NCBI GenBank assembly: GCA_018402615.1
Contig: JAGYIH010000005.1
Coordinates: 1 to 49,772 of the forward strand
DNA length: 49,772 nt
Direction: 5' to 3'
Source of the DNA: Aquiluna sp.
GTDB taxonomy: Bacteria > Actinomycetota > Actinomycetes > Actinomycetales > Microbacteriaceae
In this document: positions 37,810-49,772 of the stretch, piece after piece
How positions within the stretch are numbered: position 1 is the first letter of the stretch
Layout: each line of letters opens with the position of its first letter
The notes under the pieces: generated by a model
The model's database searches: none
Told to the model about the DNA's origin: nothing
What the model saw: only the letters and a program-made list of their open reading frames with translations
Translations under genes and position numbers: made by a program

Positions 37810-37935
37810 GGCTTTAGGAAGTGTTGAACTTGAGCCGGCAATCTCAATCGGATTCTGCCAAACTTTGGTCAACTCGTAGAGCTTAGTGTCGATTTGGTAA
37901 CAGTGTCAAATCAAACACGAGATTGATTTGTTTTT

Positions 37936-39228
37936 CTAGAAAAACAGTCCGGCAAGAGACTTCTTACCCTTTGAAATCAGGGCAAACTCGCCAAAGAGCA
38001 AGTCCTCAACTAGCTGCTCCTCAGACTCAACCCTGACCTTATTTACACTCACTCCACCCTGGGAGATTGCCCTGCGGGCGTCCGAATTACTGGATGCCAG
38101 CCCAGTCATTACCAGAGCGTCAATAACGCTGACATCCTTGGCCACCTGTGCGTTAGGAAGTTCGGCCAGCGCCGCCCTCAAAGTTTCTTTTGACAGCTGC
38201 CTGAGATCACCGCTTCCAAACAGCGCCTGGGCAGCGTCTTGAGCCGCTTCGGCCTCAGCTCCCGAGTGCACCAAGCCGGTGACCTCAATTGCGAGCCTGC
38301 GCTGCGCCTCGCGCTTGAACGGCTCCTGCAAAACCTTCTGCTCGTAATCAAAGATTTCATCGCGGGTTAGAAAGGTAAATACCTTTAGCCTGTCGATGAC
38401 GTCTGCGTCATCGGTGTTGAGCCAGAACTGATACATCGCGTATGGGCTGGTCAGCTCTGCCTCGAGCCAAATTGCATTCCCCTCACTCTTGCCAAACTTC
38501 TTACCATCAGCATTTGTGATCAGTGGGGTGGCAATTAGATGGACGCTTTTGCCCTCAACCTTGTGGATTAAATCTGTTCCGGCCGTCAGGTTTCCCCACT
38601 GGTCACTGCCACCGGTCTGCATCACACAGCCGTAGCGCTGATATAGCTCGAGGAAGTCCATCCCCTGCAGAACCTGGTAACTAAATTCGGTGTAGCTGAT
38701 TCCGCTATCTGAGTTAAGTCTTGCGCTCACGGCATCTTTGGAAATCATCTTGCCGACCCGGAAGTGCTTGCCAACATCTCGCAAAAAGTCGATCGCGCTG
38801 TAACCACTGGTCCAGTCGAGATTATTAACCATTCGTGCGGCGTTTGGACCCTTAAAGTCCAAAAATCGTCGGTTTTGCGCAGCGAGTCGCTCTACCCAGT
38901 CGGCGACTGTCTCACGGTCGTTCAGGGTCCGCTCGGAGTTTGGCTTGGGGTCGCCAATTAGCCCAGTTGCTCCACCCACTAGCGCGAGCGGAAGGTGCCC
39001 TGCGAGCTGAAGCCGGCGCATGGTCAGGAGCTGAACCAGGTTCCCAAGATGCAGCGAGGGCGCAGTTGGGTCAAATCCACAGTAAAAAGTGACCTGACCT
39101 GAGAGCGCGGCGCGCAATTCAGCCTCATCAGTAGAAAGTGCAACAAGTCCTCGCCACTTGAGTTCATCAAGAATATGGCCAAAGCTTGCGTCGTTGCTTT
39201 GATTTTCCAAGCTCTGATTACCAGCCAT
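37936..39228 (-). CDS. tyrS: Tyrosyl-tRNA synthetase
   Basis: Charges tRNA-Tyr (430 residues). Class I signatures are HLGN in PTAPSLHLGNLVQL (about 60-63) and KFGKS near 240. The tyrosine-site block YQVLQGMDFLELYQRYGCVMQTGGSDQWGN is typical of the bacterial TyrS form, and the last 70 residues are an S4 RNA-binding domain (SNSDARRAISQGGVSVNKVRV). It begins in a TGATG overlap with argH, so it appears as the last gene of the operon. In M. tuberculosis tyrS lies close downstream of the arginine cluster as well. Confidence 0.97.
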   Translation of the reverse strand: MAGNQSLENQSNDASFGHILDELKWRGLVALSTDEAELRAALSGQVTFYCGFDPTAPSLHLGNLVQLLTMRRLQLAGHLPLALVGGATGLIGDPKPNSERTLNDRETVADWVERLAAQNRRFLDFKGPNAARMVNNLDWTSGYSAIDFLRDVGKHFRVGKMISKDAVSARLNSDSGISYTEFSYQVLQGMDFLELYQRYGCVMQTGGSDQWGNLTAGTDLIHKVEGKSVHLIATPLITNADGKKFGKSEGNAIWLEAELTSPYAMYQFWLNTDDADVIDRLKVFTFLTRDEIFDYEQKVLQEPFKREAQRRLAIEVTGLVHSGAEAEAAQDAAQALFGSGDLRQLSKETLRAALAELPNAQVAKDVSVIDALVMTGLASSNSDARRAISQGGVSVNKVRVESEEQLVEDLLFGEFALISKGKKSLAGLFF

Positions 39229-40628
39229 CAGCTCTTACCCCGTTTGGTCAATTTGCGCAGCTGAACCAGCTGTTCAATAACCTGCGATGAGGATGTGCCA
39301 CCGGCACCGCTTCTAGACTCGATAGAACCAGACACGCTCAGCACCTTTTTCACTTCGGGCTTAAGGTGCTTGGAAACTTTTGCCAGCTGCTCGTTGGTCA
39401 GCATTTCGAGCTCGATGCCTTCCGTTTCGCAGAACCGAACCAGCTCACCGGTTATCTCGTGGGCATCACGGAACGAAACCCCTTCTTTTACCAGCCACTC
39501 AGCAACATCTGTTGCCAAGGCAAAGCCCTGGGGCGCCAGCGCCTCGAGCCTCGCCGTGTCAAAAGTCATGGTCGCGACCATCCCATTAAAAGCTGGCAGC
39601 ACCAGCATCAGTGAGTCAAAGGAGTCAAAAAGTGGTTCTTTGTCCTCCTGCAGATCGCGGTTATAGCTCAACGGTAAAGCCTTCAGGGTTGACAGCAGCC
39701 CAGCCAGGTTCCCAATCAGGCGGCCGGACTTACCCCTCGCCAACTCTGCAATATCGGGGTTTTTCTTCTGAGGCATGATTGATGAACCGGTGGAGAACTC
39801 ATCCGCTAGTTTGATGTAGGAGAACTCCTTGGTGGCCCAGGCGATGATCTCTTCGGCAAACCGAGAGACGTCAATTGAAATCATGGCCAGGATAAAGGCA
39901 AACTCAGCAGCCTGATCCCTAGAACTGGTGGCGTCCATGCTGTTTTCGGTCACACCCGCAAAACCAAGTTCTGAGGCCACCAGATTTGGATCAAGACCCA
40001 GGGTATTTCCAGCCAGTGCTCCCGCTCCGTAGGGGGAAATGTTCGCCCGTTTGCGCCAGTTTTCGAGTCGCTGCAGGTTTCGAACCTGGGGCCAGGCATG
40101 TGCCAAAAGATGATGTGACAACAACACGGGTTGAGCGTGCTGAAAATGAGTCCTTCCTGGCATCGCAACGCCAAGGTGATTCTCTGCCCTGGAGCAAAGT
40201 GCGTCGATGTAGGCAAGCAGTTGATTCTCTATTTCGGTGGCCGCATCAAGCATGAAGGAGCGAATCAAAGTTGCAATCTGATCATTTCTCGAGCGTCCCG
40301 CACGAACCTTACCCGCAATATCGGCGCCAGCAATCTCAATGAGTCCACGCTCAAGAGCCGCGTGCACATCCTCCTCTTCTGGCTTGGGCAAAAACGCTCG
40401 GCTGGCAACTCTCTTGGAGAGCTCTGTAACGGCGTCGGAGAGCACTGAGAGTTCCTCAGCTGTTAGATAGCCGGCGGAGTGAAGCGCCTTGAGGTGGGCT
40501 GAAGTGCCCCTCAGGTCATACTGGGCCAACCTCCAGTCAAAGTGCGTGGACTTGGAAAGCGCAGCCAGCGCACCATCGGGTCCGGAAGCAAACCTTCCAC
40601 CCCAGAGGGCATCATTACTCTGTGCCAT
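39228..40628 (-). CDS. argH: Argininosuccinate lyase
   Basis: Splits argininosuccinate to arginine and fumarate, the last step of the pathway. The 466-residue protein has the fumarase-superfamily signature [16 protein letters not shown] near 275-290, the N-terminal [10 protein letters not shown] and the histidine block [20 protein letters not shown]. It lies 14 bases after argF and overlaps tyrS by one base. The substrate-forming enzyme argG is not next to it. Confidence 0.96.
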   Translation of the reverse strand: MAQSNDALWGGRFASGPDGALAALSKSTHFDWRLAQYDLRGTSAHLKALHSAGYLTAEELSVLSDAVTELSKRVASRAFLPKPEEEDVHAALERGLIEIAGADIAGKVRAGRSRNDQIATLIRSFMLDAATEIENQLLAYIDALCSRAENHLGVAMPGRTHFQHAQPVLLSHHLLAHAWPQVRNLQRLENWRKRANISPYGAGALAGNTLGLDPNLVASELGFAGVTENSMDATSSRDQAAEFAFILAMISIDVSRFAEEIIAWATKEFSYIKLADEFSTGSSIMPQKKNPDIAELARGKSGRLIGNLAGLLSTLKALPLSYNRDLQEDKEPLFDSFDSLMLVLPAFNGMVATMTFDTARLEALAPQGFALATDVAEWLVKEGVSFRDAHEITGELVRFCETEGIELEMLTNEQLAKVSKHLKPEVKKVLSVSGSIESRSGAGGTSSSQVIEQLVQLRKLTKRGKS

Positions 40629-40642
40629 AACTTCCTAAGTGC

Positions 40643-41566
40643 TTAGCGGTGTCTCGCCAAGAAAACCATCAGGGCCTTCTGAGCGTGAAGTCTATTCTCT
40701 GCCTCTTGCCAAACCAATGATCGTGGGCCATCAATCACTTCCGCACTCACTTCGAATCCTCGGTAAGCGGGAAGGCAGTGCAGGAATACCGCCTCTGGCT
40801 TGGCGGCGGCAAAGAGCTCTTCGGTAACGCTGAAATCAGCAAACAGGGACGCCCGCTTTTCCGCTTCTGACTCCATACCCATTGAAACCCAGGTGTCGGT
40901 TGCCACCACATCGGCTCCTGAGACTGCGAGCCTTGGATCGGTTGTGATCATAATTTCCTGACCAAACTCAGCGGCGAATCGCATTGCCGTGTCGATGACC
41001 GATTGCGCCGGCAAAAAACCCTCCGGGGCACTTACCGCAACGCTCATACCCGCCATCGCACATGCGACCAAATAAGAGTTAGCCATGTTGTTATTAGCGT
41101 CGCCCACGTAGGCAATCTTGAGGCCCTGAGTCAGACCAAAGTGCTCTTTGATGGTCATCAAATCTGCCAGTAGCTGACAGGGATGCCAGTCATCGCTGAG
41201 CGCGTTAATAACCGGTGCAGCGGAATTTGCCGCCATCTCCTCTAGACCGGATTGGGCAAAGGTGCGCCAAACAACTTGTTCAACCTGGCGCTCCAAAACC
41301 CTAGCTGTGTCAGCCACCGATTCCTTTTTTCCAAGCTGTGAGACACCGGAATCCATTATCAGCGGCACTCCCCCCAGGTCACTGATCCCCACCGCAAAGG
41401 AAACCCTGGTTCTGGTGGAAGTCTTGTCAAAGATCACCGCAACAGTCTTAGGGCCCTGGAAAGGGCGCTCAGAAAACCGATTTGCCTTGAGGGTGATAGC
41501 AAGATCCAGAATCTCCGCCTGCTCCAAAGGAGTAATGTCATCGTCTTTCAAAAAGTGCCTGGTCAT
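40643..41566 (-). CDS. argF: Ornithine carbamoyltransferase
   Basis: Transfers the carbamoyl group to ornithine, giving citrulline (307 residues). The carbamoyl phosphate loop is FDKTSTRTRVSF near 49-60, the DDWHPCQ block marks the middle, and the C-terminal ornithine motif is FLHCLPAYRG. It starts 4 bases after the argB stop; in relatives argD occupies this junction. Confidence 0.95.
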   Translation of the reverse strand: MTRHFLKDDDITPLEQAEILDLAITLKANRFSERPFQGPKTVAVIFDKTSTRTRVSFAVGISDLGGVPLIMDSGVSQLGKKESVADTARVLERQVEQVVWRTFAQSGLEEMAANSAAPVINALSDDWHPCQLLADLMTIKEHFGLTQGLKIAYVGDANNNMANSYLVACAMAGMSVAVSAPEGFLPAQSVIDTAMRFAAEFGQEIMITTDPRLAVSGADVVATDTWVSMGMESEAEKRASLFADFSVTEELFAAAKPEAVFLHCLPAYRGFEVSAEVIDGPRSLVWQEAENRLHAQKALMVFLARHR

Positions 41567-41570
41567 TTCC

Positions 41571-42458
41571 CTACCTCGTCACCTGAGTTCCAACACCGGC
41601 TTCGGTGAAGATTTCCAAGAGGATGCTGTGCGGTTGACGACCGTCGATAATGTGGGCTTTGGGGACTCCCCCGATGACCGCATCCATGCAGGCCTGCATC
41701 TTTGGCAACATCCCCGATTCAAGTTTCGGCAGCAAATCCTTTAGTTCCGCAATGCTAATTTCACTCAGCAGTGAATCCCGATCTGGCCAATTTTCATAGA
41801 GCCCCGGGACATCGGTCAGCACCATAAGTTTTTCCGCTCCGAGGGCAACCGCTATCGCAGCTGCGGCTGAATCGGCATTGACGTTCAGAAGCTGTCCCTG
41901 GGAATCCAGCGCGACGGAGGACACAACTGGAATCATGTTCTGACCTATGGCCTCAAGAATTGCTCTCGGATTCACCGTCTTCACCTCACCAACAAGCCCA
42001 AGATCAACCTCGCCATCCGGGCCCAAGCCCCTAATCTGCGAAGCTTTCAGTAGATCCTGATCTTCGCCAGAGAGCACGATTGTCTTTGCCCCGAAGCTTG
42101 TGATGAGCGCGGCAAGCTGGGCTGAAATTTGATTTCGCAGGACATCCCTAACCACTTCCATGGTCGCATGGTCAGTGAAGCGAAGGCCCAACCTGAACTC
42201 ACTCTCCATGCCAAGCTCTGCCAACCTTGCCGTGATTTGTGGACCACCACCGTGAACCACAACCGGCTTAATCCCCACATACCGCAGATAAGCCATGTCC
42301 TGAGCAAAGGCTTCCTGAAGTGCACCGTCAACCATCGCATTTCCGCCGAATTTGATTACCACGATCCGGTCGTGGAACTCGCGCAACCAACTCAGCGACT
42401 CAATCAGAGTCTCAGCTTTTATTCGAGCCAGCGCCTGGTCTTGAGATAAAGGAATCAT
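41571..42458 (-). CDS. argB: Acetylglutamate kinase
   Basis: Phosphorylates N-acetylglutamate (295 residues). The kinase glycine loop is VVIKFGGNAM near 32-41, followed by VVVHGGGPQI near 67; the C-terminal part has VNADSAAAAIAVALGAEKLMVLTDVPGLY. An N-terminal helical extension (about 25 residues) is of the arginine-sensitive, hexameric type, so feedback inhibition by arginine is likely. It overlaps argJ by one base. Confidence 0.95.
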   Translation of the reverse strand: MIPLSQDQALARIKAETLIESLSWLREFHDRIVVIKFGGNAMVDGALQEAFAQDMAYLRYVGIKPVVVHGGGPQITARLAELGMESEFRLGLRFTDHATMEVVRDVLRNQISAQLAALITSFGAKTIVLSGEDQDLLKASQIRGLGPDGEVDLGLVGEVKTVNPRAILEAIGQNMIPVVSSVALDSQGQLLNVNADSAAAAIAVALGAEKLMVLTDVPGLYENWPDRDSLLSEISIAELKDLLPKLESGMLPKMQACMDAVIGGVPKAHIIDGRQPHSILLEIFTEAGVGTQVTR

Positions 42459-43612
42459 CAGCTCGAGTACTCGCTGTTCTCTGTGACGTACTCGTGAGTT
42501 AGATCATTGGTAACGACTGTGGCCTCAGCCGCTCCGGTATTTAGATCGATTAGGACATCTACTCGCTTAGCGGTTAGATCCACCATCGAACGATCGTTGG
42601 CCGGTTCACCCCTGCTTGAAATCAGGATTCCATTCATGCTCACATCGATGTTGTAAGGATCGAACTCCGCACCCGTAACTCCAACTGCAGCCAGAATGCG
42701 ACCCCAATTTGGATCATTTCCGTAAATTGCTGCCTTAAATAAATTGTTTCTCGCCACAGATCGAGAAACTTCGACGGCATCCTGCTCACTTACAGCCCCA
42801 CGCGTGGTGATGTGGATTGAGTGTGAGGCACCCTCTGCGTCATCCAGAAGCTTGAGCGCAAGCTCCTGACAAAGTGATGTCAAAAGATCTGTGAACTCAT
42901 CAAGCTCTGGCCTTACCCCTGAAGCCCCGGAGGCCATCAAAGTCACCTGGTCGTTAGTTGACATGCAACCGTCGGAATCTAATCGGTCAAAGCTAAGCCT
43001 GGTTGCAGCCCGCAACGCTCTATCCAGCTCGCCACTTTCCAAAAGAGCATCCGTAGTGATTACCACGAGCATTGTCGCCAGTCCCGGGGCGAGCATGCCC
43101 GCACCTTTAGCCATGCCTCCGATTCGATAACCCGAGGCGGAATCCCTGCTTCCGGTCTTAGCCACCTTGTCGGTGGTCATGATTGCGAGGGCAGCCTCAT
43201 CACCACCGAACTCGGAAAGTGTCGAGGTTGCCGATTGAACACCTGCGAATAACTTTTCCCGGTCTAGCTGCTCACCAATCAAACCGGTGGAGCAAACGAC
43301 AACCTCTCCCGAAGACAACTCAAGCAGCTGTGCGACTAATTCGGCGGTGGCGTGTGTGGTCTGAAAGCCTTCTGAGCCGGTGTAGCAATTCGCTCCTCCG
43401 GAATTTAGAACAATCGCGCTTGCCAAGCCCCCTGAGATCACTTGCTCAGACCAAAGAATCGGGTTTGCCTTGCAGCGATTGCTTGTAAAAACTGCCGCGA
43501 CATTATGAGTCGGTCCCAAATTCTGAACCAGCGCAAGGTCCCTGTTTCCCGAACCCTTAAGACCACAAGCAACACCTGCTGCCAGAAAGCCCTTTGCGTA
43601 GGTGACACTCAC
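42458..43612 (-). CDS. argJ: Bifunctional glutamate N-acetyltransferase/ornithine acetyltransferase
   Basis: Recycles the acetyl group from acetylornithine to glutamate (384 residues). The self-cleavage motif is [12 protein letters not shown] with the nucleophilic threonine near 180; the N-terminal [22 protein letters not shown] and the C-terminal [15 protein letters not shown] are typical. It overlaps argC by 4 bases (GTGA). Its presence makes a cyclic acetyl route likely. Confidence 0.95.
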   Translation of the reverse strand: MSVTYAKGFLAAGVACGLKGSGNRDLALVQNLGPTHNVAAVFTSNRCKANPILWSEQVISGGLASAIVLNSGGANCYTGSEGFQTTHATAELVAQLLELSSGEVVVCSTGLIGEQLDREKLFAGVQSATSTLSEFGGDEAALAIMTTDKVAKTGSRDSASGYRIGGMAKGAGMLAPGLATMLVVITTDALLESGELDRALRAATRLSFDRLDSDGCMSTNDQVTLMASGASGVRPELDEFTDLLTSLCQELALKLLDDAEGASHSIHITTRGAVSEQDAVEVSRSVARNNLFKAAIYGNDPNWGRILAAVGVTGAEFDPYNIDVSMNGILISSRGEPANDRSMVDLTAKRVDVLIDLNTGAAEATVVTNDLTHEYVTENSEYSS

Positions 43613-44655
43613 GGTGCAACACCAATGCTTATAAGTCCGGTTTGCTCGGTTAGGCCAAGAGCAATGTTCATTGACTGAATCGCGGCTCCCGCGGTTCCCT
43701 TGACCAAGTTGTCAATCGCACACACGATGACCGCTCGACCGGAGTGCTCATCGAAACTCAAGGCAATCTGGGCGTTATTTGAACCCAGCACAGCCGAGGT
43801 TGCGGGATATTCTCCCTCTGGCAATAGTTCCACGAAACTCTCATCGCCGTAAGCATCCTGGTAAACATCCCGCAGGTATTCCATGGAGAATCTTGAAGAG
43901 ACTTTGATTGTGTTTACCGCCAAAATGCCTCGCGCCATTGGCACCAGGACCGGCGTGAATGAAACCGAAACAGCCTTTCCGGATGCCAAGGTGAGGTTTT
44001 GCTCGATCTCCGGAGTGTGACGATGGACACCTCCAACCCCGTAGGCTCGCGCCGAGCCGAGCAGCTCGCTGGCCAACAGCTCCGATCGCAAGGCTCGACC
44101 AGCCCCGGATGAACCAACCGACAGGACGCTCACTATGTCCTGGGGTTCCAGCAATCCAGCGGTTAGCCCAGGAGCCAGGGCCAAAGTGATCGCCGTGACA
44201 TTGCACCCTGGAACTGCAATTCGCCTGGTCTCACGTAATCGGCCACGCATCTTGCCACCCTCAAACAGTGTCAACTCAGGTAAGCCGTATGGCCAGCTCC
44301 CAGCGTGCGGAGTTCCGTAGTACTTTTCCCAGGCAACTGGGTCAAAGAGCCTAAAGTCCGCACCGCAGTCAATGACCATGACGTGGTCAGGCAACGACCT
44401 TGCAATCTCGGCGCTTGTGGTGTGGGGCAGAGCTAAAAAGACCACCTCGTGACCAGCCAAGCTCTGCGCAGAGGTGGGCTGGATGACCCGATCCCGAAAC
44501 ATCGGAAGATGTGGGTGAAATTTACCTAAAGTCTCGCCAGCACTGGTGTTGGCTGTCACCGCACCCAGGTCAAGATTTGGATGCGAGGCAATCAGGCGCA
44601 ACAATTCCCCGCCAACGTAGCCGCTGGCACCTGCAACTGCGACCTGGATACTCAA
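43609..44655 (-). CDS. argC: N-acetyl-gamma-glutamyl-phosphate reductase
   Basis: NADPH-dependent reductase (348 residues) of the arginine pathway. The nucleotide motif is [21 protein letters not shown] near 7-27, and the catalytic cysteine is in [14 protein letters not shown] near 145-158. [14 protein letters not shown] carries the conserved substrate histidine. The start is a TTG overlapping the pheT stop as TTGA, so arginine synthesis is coupled to the phenylalanyl-tRNA synthetase genes. Confidence 0.95.
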   Translation of the reverse strand: MSIQVAVAGASGYVGGELLRLIASHPNLDLGAVTANTSAGETLGKFHPHLPMFRDRVIQPTSAQSLAGHEVVFLALPHTTSAEIARSLPDHVMVIDCGADFRLFDPVAWEKYYGTPHAGSWPYGLPELTLFEGGKMRGRLRETRRIAVPGCNVTAITLALAPGLTAGLLEPQDIVSVLSVGSSGAGRALRSELLASELLGSARAYGVGGVHRHTPEIEQNLTLASGKAVSVSFTPVLVPMARGILAVNTIKVSSRFSMEYLRDVYQDAYGDESFVELLPEGEYPATSAVLGSNNAQIALSFDEHSGRAVIVCAIDNLVKGTAGAAIQSMNIALGLTEQTGLISIGVAP

Positions 44656-47135
44656 GCGCTTCTCAGTTCTGCACCGTGATTTTGGGAGGCAAGCAGCACC
44701 GCAGCGTCCCGAGCAACCGTTGCCTCAGCCTGCGTGAGGGTCCGATCCTTAGCTCTGAATCTAAGCGCGAAGGTGAGCGACTTTTTACCCTCCGTTATAC
44801 CCTGACCCCGGTAGTCATCGATGAGCTTTAGCTCCTCTAAAAGCTCGCCAGCTCCGATAACCAGAGTTTGTGCTACCAGAGCTGCCGGAATGCTCTCATC
44901 GACCAAAAGCGAAATATCCTGAGTCGCGGCCGGCATCGGATTTATCTCGCCAGCTAACACAATCTCCGGTGCCAGGGCAAAAATCTTGTCAAGGTTTAGC
45001 TCGAAAACCCCAACCCTTCTTGGCAGGTGGTTGGAAAGTGCAAGATCAGGGTGCAGTTCACCAACGTGACCAACCACTTCACCAGCAACTAAAACATTTG
45101 CGGCTCGGCCGGGGTGGAGGCCAGGCAAAACTGCTTGACTCAATTCGAAGCTGGCACCGGCAAGTGAAACAGCTTGCGAAACGGCATCAATCATTTGCGG
45201 GTAACCAGCGGAGATTCCAGCAGCACCAAGCTGTTCTTCAGACCATTCGCCAATTGCTAAACCCGCAAGATGGCGAGGCTGCAACGGAATCGAGTCATTC
45301 AAAACCTGCAGGGTCTGAACACTTGGCCTGACATTGCCAACCGGGAGCAGTTTTGGCCCTTGGGACTTTGCATCTAAGAAGACCGAACCCTCTTCAACCA
45401 GGGCAAGGTTTGAAAACCCCCTGGATAGGTTTCGACTGGTGGCTTGAATAAGCCCGGGCAATAGCGAGCGCCGCATCTGTGAGCGCTCAGACTGAATTGG
45501 GTTTTCTAGTTCGATGCCCACGCGGCCACTAAAAGTTACGTTCTCTTCACCCGACACGAATGGATAGTTCAGCACCTCAACGAAACCCGCACCGGTGAGC
45601 CCGGCCAGTACCCTGCGGCGGAACTGCTGCCGCTTGGTGAAACCTCGGCCAGGGGGTGCAACTGGAATCGTGGCAGGAATCCTGTCATATCCCACCAGTC
45701 TGGCAACCTCTTCTACCAGGTCGGTTTTGTGAGTGATGTCAGGCCTCCAAGATGGTGCCACTGCATGCAGTGTGTCGCCCTTGATTTCAACCTGGGCACC
45801 TATTGCTTCAAGGCTCGAGACGATCTCGGCTTTCGAGTACGAAACCCCCACGTGGCGCTCCGGGAAAGAAAGCTCCATAGCGATTGCTGGTCGTTTCGAA
45901 ACCTTGTTGAACTCGGCGCCAACCCCGCTGAGCTTGCCACCAGCCAGCACTACCAGAAGCTCTGCTGCTCGAGTGGCGGCATAGGAGGCGAGCTCCGGGT
46001 CGACCCCGCGCTCAAAACGTTTTGAGGCTTCGGAGGTTAGTTTGTGACGCCTCGCTGAGCGGGCTATCGAAATCGGATCAAAGACTGCAGCCTCAAGGAT
46101 CACGCTGGTTGTGTCATCAGAAACCTCAGTGGAGGCTCCTCCCATGACACCGGCAATGCCAATGGGGCCCGACTGATCTGTGATCAGCAAATCTTCCTGG
46201 TCCAAGACTCTGACTTTGCCATCCAGGGTCTGAAGCTCTTCTCCCGCCTTGGCGCGGCGAACAGTGATGCCACCGGATAGTTTGGCCAGATCGTATGCGT
46301 GCAAAGGCTGACCCAGTTCGAGCATCACATAGTTGGTGATGTCAACCGCGATCGAAATCGATCGCATTCCGGCAAGCTTCAGACGATTTCTCATCCAGTC
46401 CGGCACTTGTGCCATGGCGTCTACGCCCTCAACACCTAGCAGCACAAATCTTGAACAACCCTGGGTTTCGTGAATTGGAGCGGAGTCAGAAACTGCAAGC
46501 GAAAAGCCTTTGCCGGACTGCGGAGTGACTTTGGTTACGGGGTCGGTAAAAGCGTGCCCGGTGGCGTGAGAGAACTCTCTTGCCACACCACGGATTGAGA
46601 GTGCGTAGCCGCGATCGGGTGTCACGTTTATCTCTGCGGCTGATTCATCCAAGCCCAGTAACTTGATGGCATCGGTCCCAACCTCTGGATCTAATCCAAT
46701 GTCAGCAAGACGCAAAATACCTTCGTGCTCATCGCTCAGGCCAAGTTCGCGCGAAGATGCGATCATGCCGTCTGAGACGTGGCCGTAAGTCTTTCTAGCC
46801 GCAATCTGAAAACCACCAGGAAGTTCAGACCCTGGGAGTGTGACGACCACCTTGTCGCCAACGAAGAAGTTTCTTGCACCACACACCACACCGCGGATAG
46901 CTTCCTTGCCAGAGGTCCCAACCCGAACCTGGCACCAGCGAATTGTCTTGCCATTGGCCTGCGGTTCTTCAACAAACTCCAGGACTTCGCCAACCACGAT
47001 TGGGCCCTTGAGTTCACCCCCGTGAGCGCCTTCTTCCTCAAGACCAACGCGCACTAACTGGGCCATAACATCATGCGGCGTCCTACTTGGACCCAGATCA
47101 ACAAACTCGGCTAGCCAACTAAGTGGAACCTTCAT
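44652..47135 (-). CDS. pheT: Phenylalanyl-tRNA synthetase beta subunit
   Basis: The 827-residue beta chain: N-terminal EMAP-type tRNA-binding domain (about 40-155), B3/B4 editing region near 210-375, B5 domain near 400-475, the catalytic-like core, and the C-terminal ferredoxin-fold anticodon-binding domain ([23 protein letters not shown], about 730-827). Starts one base after pheS, as usual. Length is normal. Confidence 0.96.
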   Translation of the reverse strand: MKVPLSWLAEFVDLGPSRTPHDVMAQLVRVGLEEEGAHGGELKGPIVVGEVLEFVEEPQANGKTIRWCQVRVGTSGKEAIRGVVCGARNFFVGDKVVVTLPGSELPGGFQIAARKTYGHVSDGMIASSRELGLSDEHEGILRLADIGLDPEVGTDAIKLLGLDESAAEINVTPDRGYALSIRGVAREFSHATGHAFTDPVTKVTPQSGKGFSLAVSDSAPIHETQGCSRFVLLGVEGVDAMAQVPDWMRNRLKLAGMRSISIAVDITNYVMLELGQPLHAYDLAKLSGGITVRRAKAGEELQTLDGKVRVLDQEDLLITDQSGPIGIAGVMGGASTEVSDDTTSVILEAAVFDPISIARSARRHKLTSEASKRFERGVDPELASYAATRAAELLVVLAGGKLSGVGAEFNKVSKRPAIAMELSFPERHVGVSYSKAEIVSSLEAIGAQVEIKGDTLHAVAPSWRPDITHKTDLVEEVARLVGYDRIPATIPVAPPGRGFTKRQQFRRRVLAGLTGAGFVEVLNYPFVSGEENVTFSGRVGIELENPIQSERSQMRRSLLPGLIQATSRNLSRGFSNLALVEEGSVFLDAKSQGPKLLPVGNVRPSVQTLQVLNDSIPLQPRHLAGLAIGEWSEEQLGAAGISAGYPQMIDAVSQAVSLAGASFELSQAVLPGLHPGRAANVLVAGEVVGHVGELHPDLALSNHLPRRVGVFELNLDKIFALAPEIVLAGEINPMPAATQDISLLVDESIPAALVAQTLVIGAGELLEELKLIDDYRGQGITEGKKSLTFALRFRAKDRTLTQAEATVARDAAVLLASQNHGAELRSA

Positions 47136-48968
<1,833 letters not shown>

Positions 48969-48969
<1 letters not shown>

Positions 48970-49352
48970 TAGCTAGCCTTTTGAGCGTTCACGTCCTTAG
49001 GCAGAGCTGCCTTGGCCGAGGCAACCAGAGTTGCAAAGGACTTAGGGTCGTGAATCGCCATGTCTGAAAGGATTCTGCGATCAACCTCAATGCCAGCCAG
49101 GTGAAGACCCTGGATCAGGCGGTTGTAGGTCATGCCATTTAGACGAGCCGCAGCATTGATGCGCTGAATCCACAGTCTGCGGAAGTCGCCCTTGCGGTTC
49201 TTGCGGTCGTTGTATGCGTAAACCAAAGAGTGCAGTAGCTGCTGCTTTGCCTGACGGTAAAGACGTGAGCGCTGACCGCGGTAACCCTTCGCGCGCTCGA
49301 GAGCGACGCGACGCTTCTTCAGCGAGTTGACGGCGTTTTTTACTCTTGCCAT
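48969..49352 (-). CDS. rplT: 50S ribosomal protein L20
   Basis: A 127-residue assembly protein that binds 23S rRNA early. The basic N-terminal helix is [42 protein letters not shown], and [27 protein letters not shown] text follows. It lies 23 bases after rpmI in the classical infC-rpmI-rplT order. In some bacteria L20 represses this operon at a leader structure, but that leader would lie beyond the window's right end. Confidence 0.97.
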
Positions 49353-49375
49353 TTTCTACTCCTTCTCGCTCGTGC

Positions 49376-49570
49376 CTAGCGGCCGAGCTGTCTCTTTAGT
49401 TTCTTGAAATCTGCTGGCGATACCACCTGGTCCTGGTTCAGGCGGCGGGTGCGCCTTGAAGACTTGTGCTCCAGGTTGTGTCGCATGTTGATCTGCTGCT
49501 TCATCAGCTTGCCGGAACCGGTAAAGCGGAATCGCTTCTTGGCGCCCGAGTGGGTCTTCATCTTCGGCAT
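49376..49570 (-). CDS. rpmI: 50S ribosomal protein L35
   Basis: A basic protein of 64 residues beginning [20 protein letters not shown], the family hallmark. The ATG shares one base with the infC stop (TAATG). Normal length. Confidence 0.97.
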   Translation of the reverse strand: MPKMKTHSGAKKRFRFTGSGKLMKQQINMRHNLEHKSSRRTRRLNQDQVVSPADFKKLKRQLGR

Positions 49571-49772
49571 TAGCTCTCCTTAGTCTGTTCTGCTGCAGCA
49601 GGCTTCTGCTGAGCTCTTTTGGCCTCGGCTCGCGCCTCAACCTTATTTTTCACCGGACCAATCACCATGACCATGCTTCGGCCATCAATCGATGGGTTCG
49701 ACTCAACGGTTCCGAATTCGGTCACTTCTTCTGCCAATCGTCTAAGCAGCGTCACACCCATCTCTGGGCGAG
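49570..49772 (-). CDS. infC: Translation initiation factor IF-3 (C-terminal part, cut by window end)
   Basis: Only the last 66 codons are in the window; the gene continues past 49772. The visible part, [19 protein letters not shown] and then [15 protein letters not shown], is the end of the C-terminal domain that binds the 30S subunit. A short Ala/Lys/Gln-rich tail ([18 protein letters not shown]) follows. It leads the series infC-rpmI-rplT. Confidence 0.95.
   Translation of the reverse strand, partial: RPEMGVTLLRRLAEEVTEFGTVESNPSIDGRSMVMVIGPVKNKVEARAEAKRAQQKPAAAEQTKES

Overview
The window looks like a core-chromosome segment of a small-genome actinobacterium of the family Microbacteriaceae. 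Gene order and protein families point to the freshwater Rhodoluna/Aquiluna (Luna) group, but the genus is an inference. Support: mraZ, a DUF3040 protein, a polyprenyl synthetase, an Rv2175c-type protein, class II aroG, plsC and fadD15 come in the order known from Mycobacterium tuberculosis. GarA, FtsR and an Rv1830-type MerR protein sit together, as do ParA-scpA-scpB-rluB and pyrG/recN/nadK/tlyA. Base composition is moderate. Genes are packed with 1- and 4-base overlaps, many starts are GTG or TTG, and no mobile element, CRISPR array or prophage is visible. Nearly all genes lie on the minus strand.

Layout. (1) 1-8.98 kb: mraZ with its operator, a DUF3040 membrane protein, a prenyl diphosphate synthase, an Rv2175c-type regulator, aromatic (aroG), lipid (plsC, fadD15) and sugar (ROK kinase) genes, peptide deformylase and a MinD/ParA-like ATPase. 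(2) 8.98-16.8 kb: pyruvate carboxylase, a divergent ParA ATPase, two MerR regulators, the FHA switch protein GarA, a CDP-alcohol phosphatidyltransferase, metF and tRNA-Pro. (3) 16.8-26.7 kb: one long minus-strand series, pyrG-xerD-parA-scpA-scpB-rluB-aroH-tyrA-cmk-der-DUF368, covering CTP synthesis, chromosome resolution and condensation, tyrosine branch enzymes and ribosome assembly. (4) 26.7-32.3 kb: recN, nadK, tlyA, a 41-residue gene, an HAD phosphatase and a TPR-like protein with a tandem-repeat tail. (5) 32.3-37.7 kb: a complete rrn operon (16S-23S-5S) with promoter, leader, spacer hairpins and terminator. (6) 37.9-49.77 kb: an almost gapless series infC-rpmI-rplT-trmH-pheS-pheT-argC-argJ-argB-argF-argH-tyrS, joining translation and arginine synthesis; argD, argR and argG are missing.

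The most unusual signal is in the ribosomal RNA genes. The 16S and 23S sequences lack single bases or short units at sites that are almost invariant in bacteria: the 27F, 338 and 515 primer sites, the sarcin-ricin loop and the base of helix 69. The surrounding protein genes keep open frames. This may be an assembly or polishing artefact, a decayed copy, or real divergence. Other points of interest are a possible +1 frameshift at the start of the TPR-like gene, a 21-bp in-frame tandem repeat in the same gene, two divergent promoter regions built on near-palindromic -10 elements with apparently leaderless starts, a three-unit MraZ operator, and a conserved mini-gene in front of tlyA. I found no clear new defence, secretion or biosynthetic system; this is mostly housekeeping DNA.
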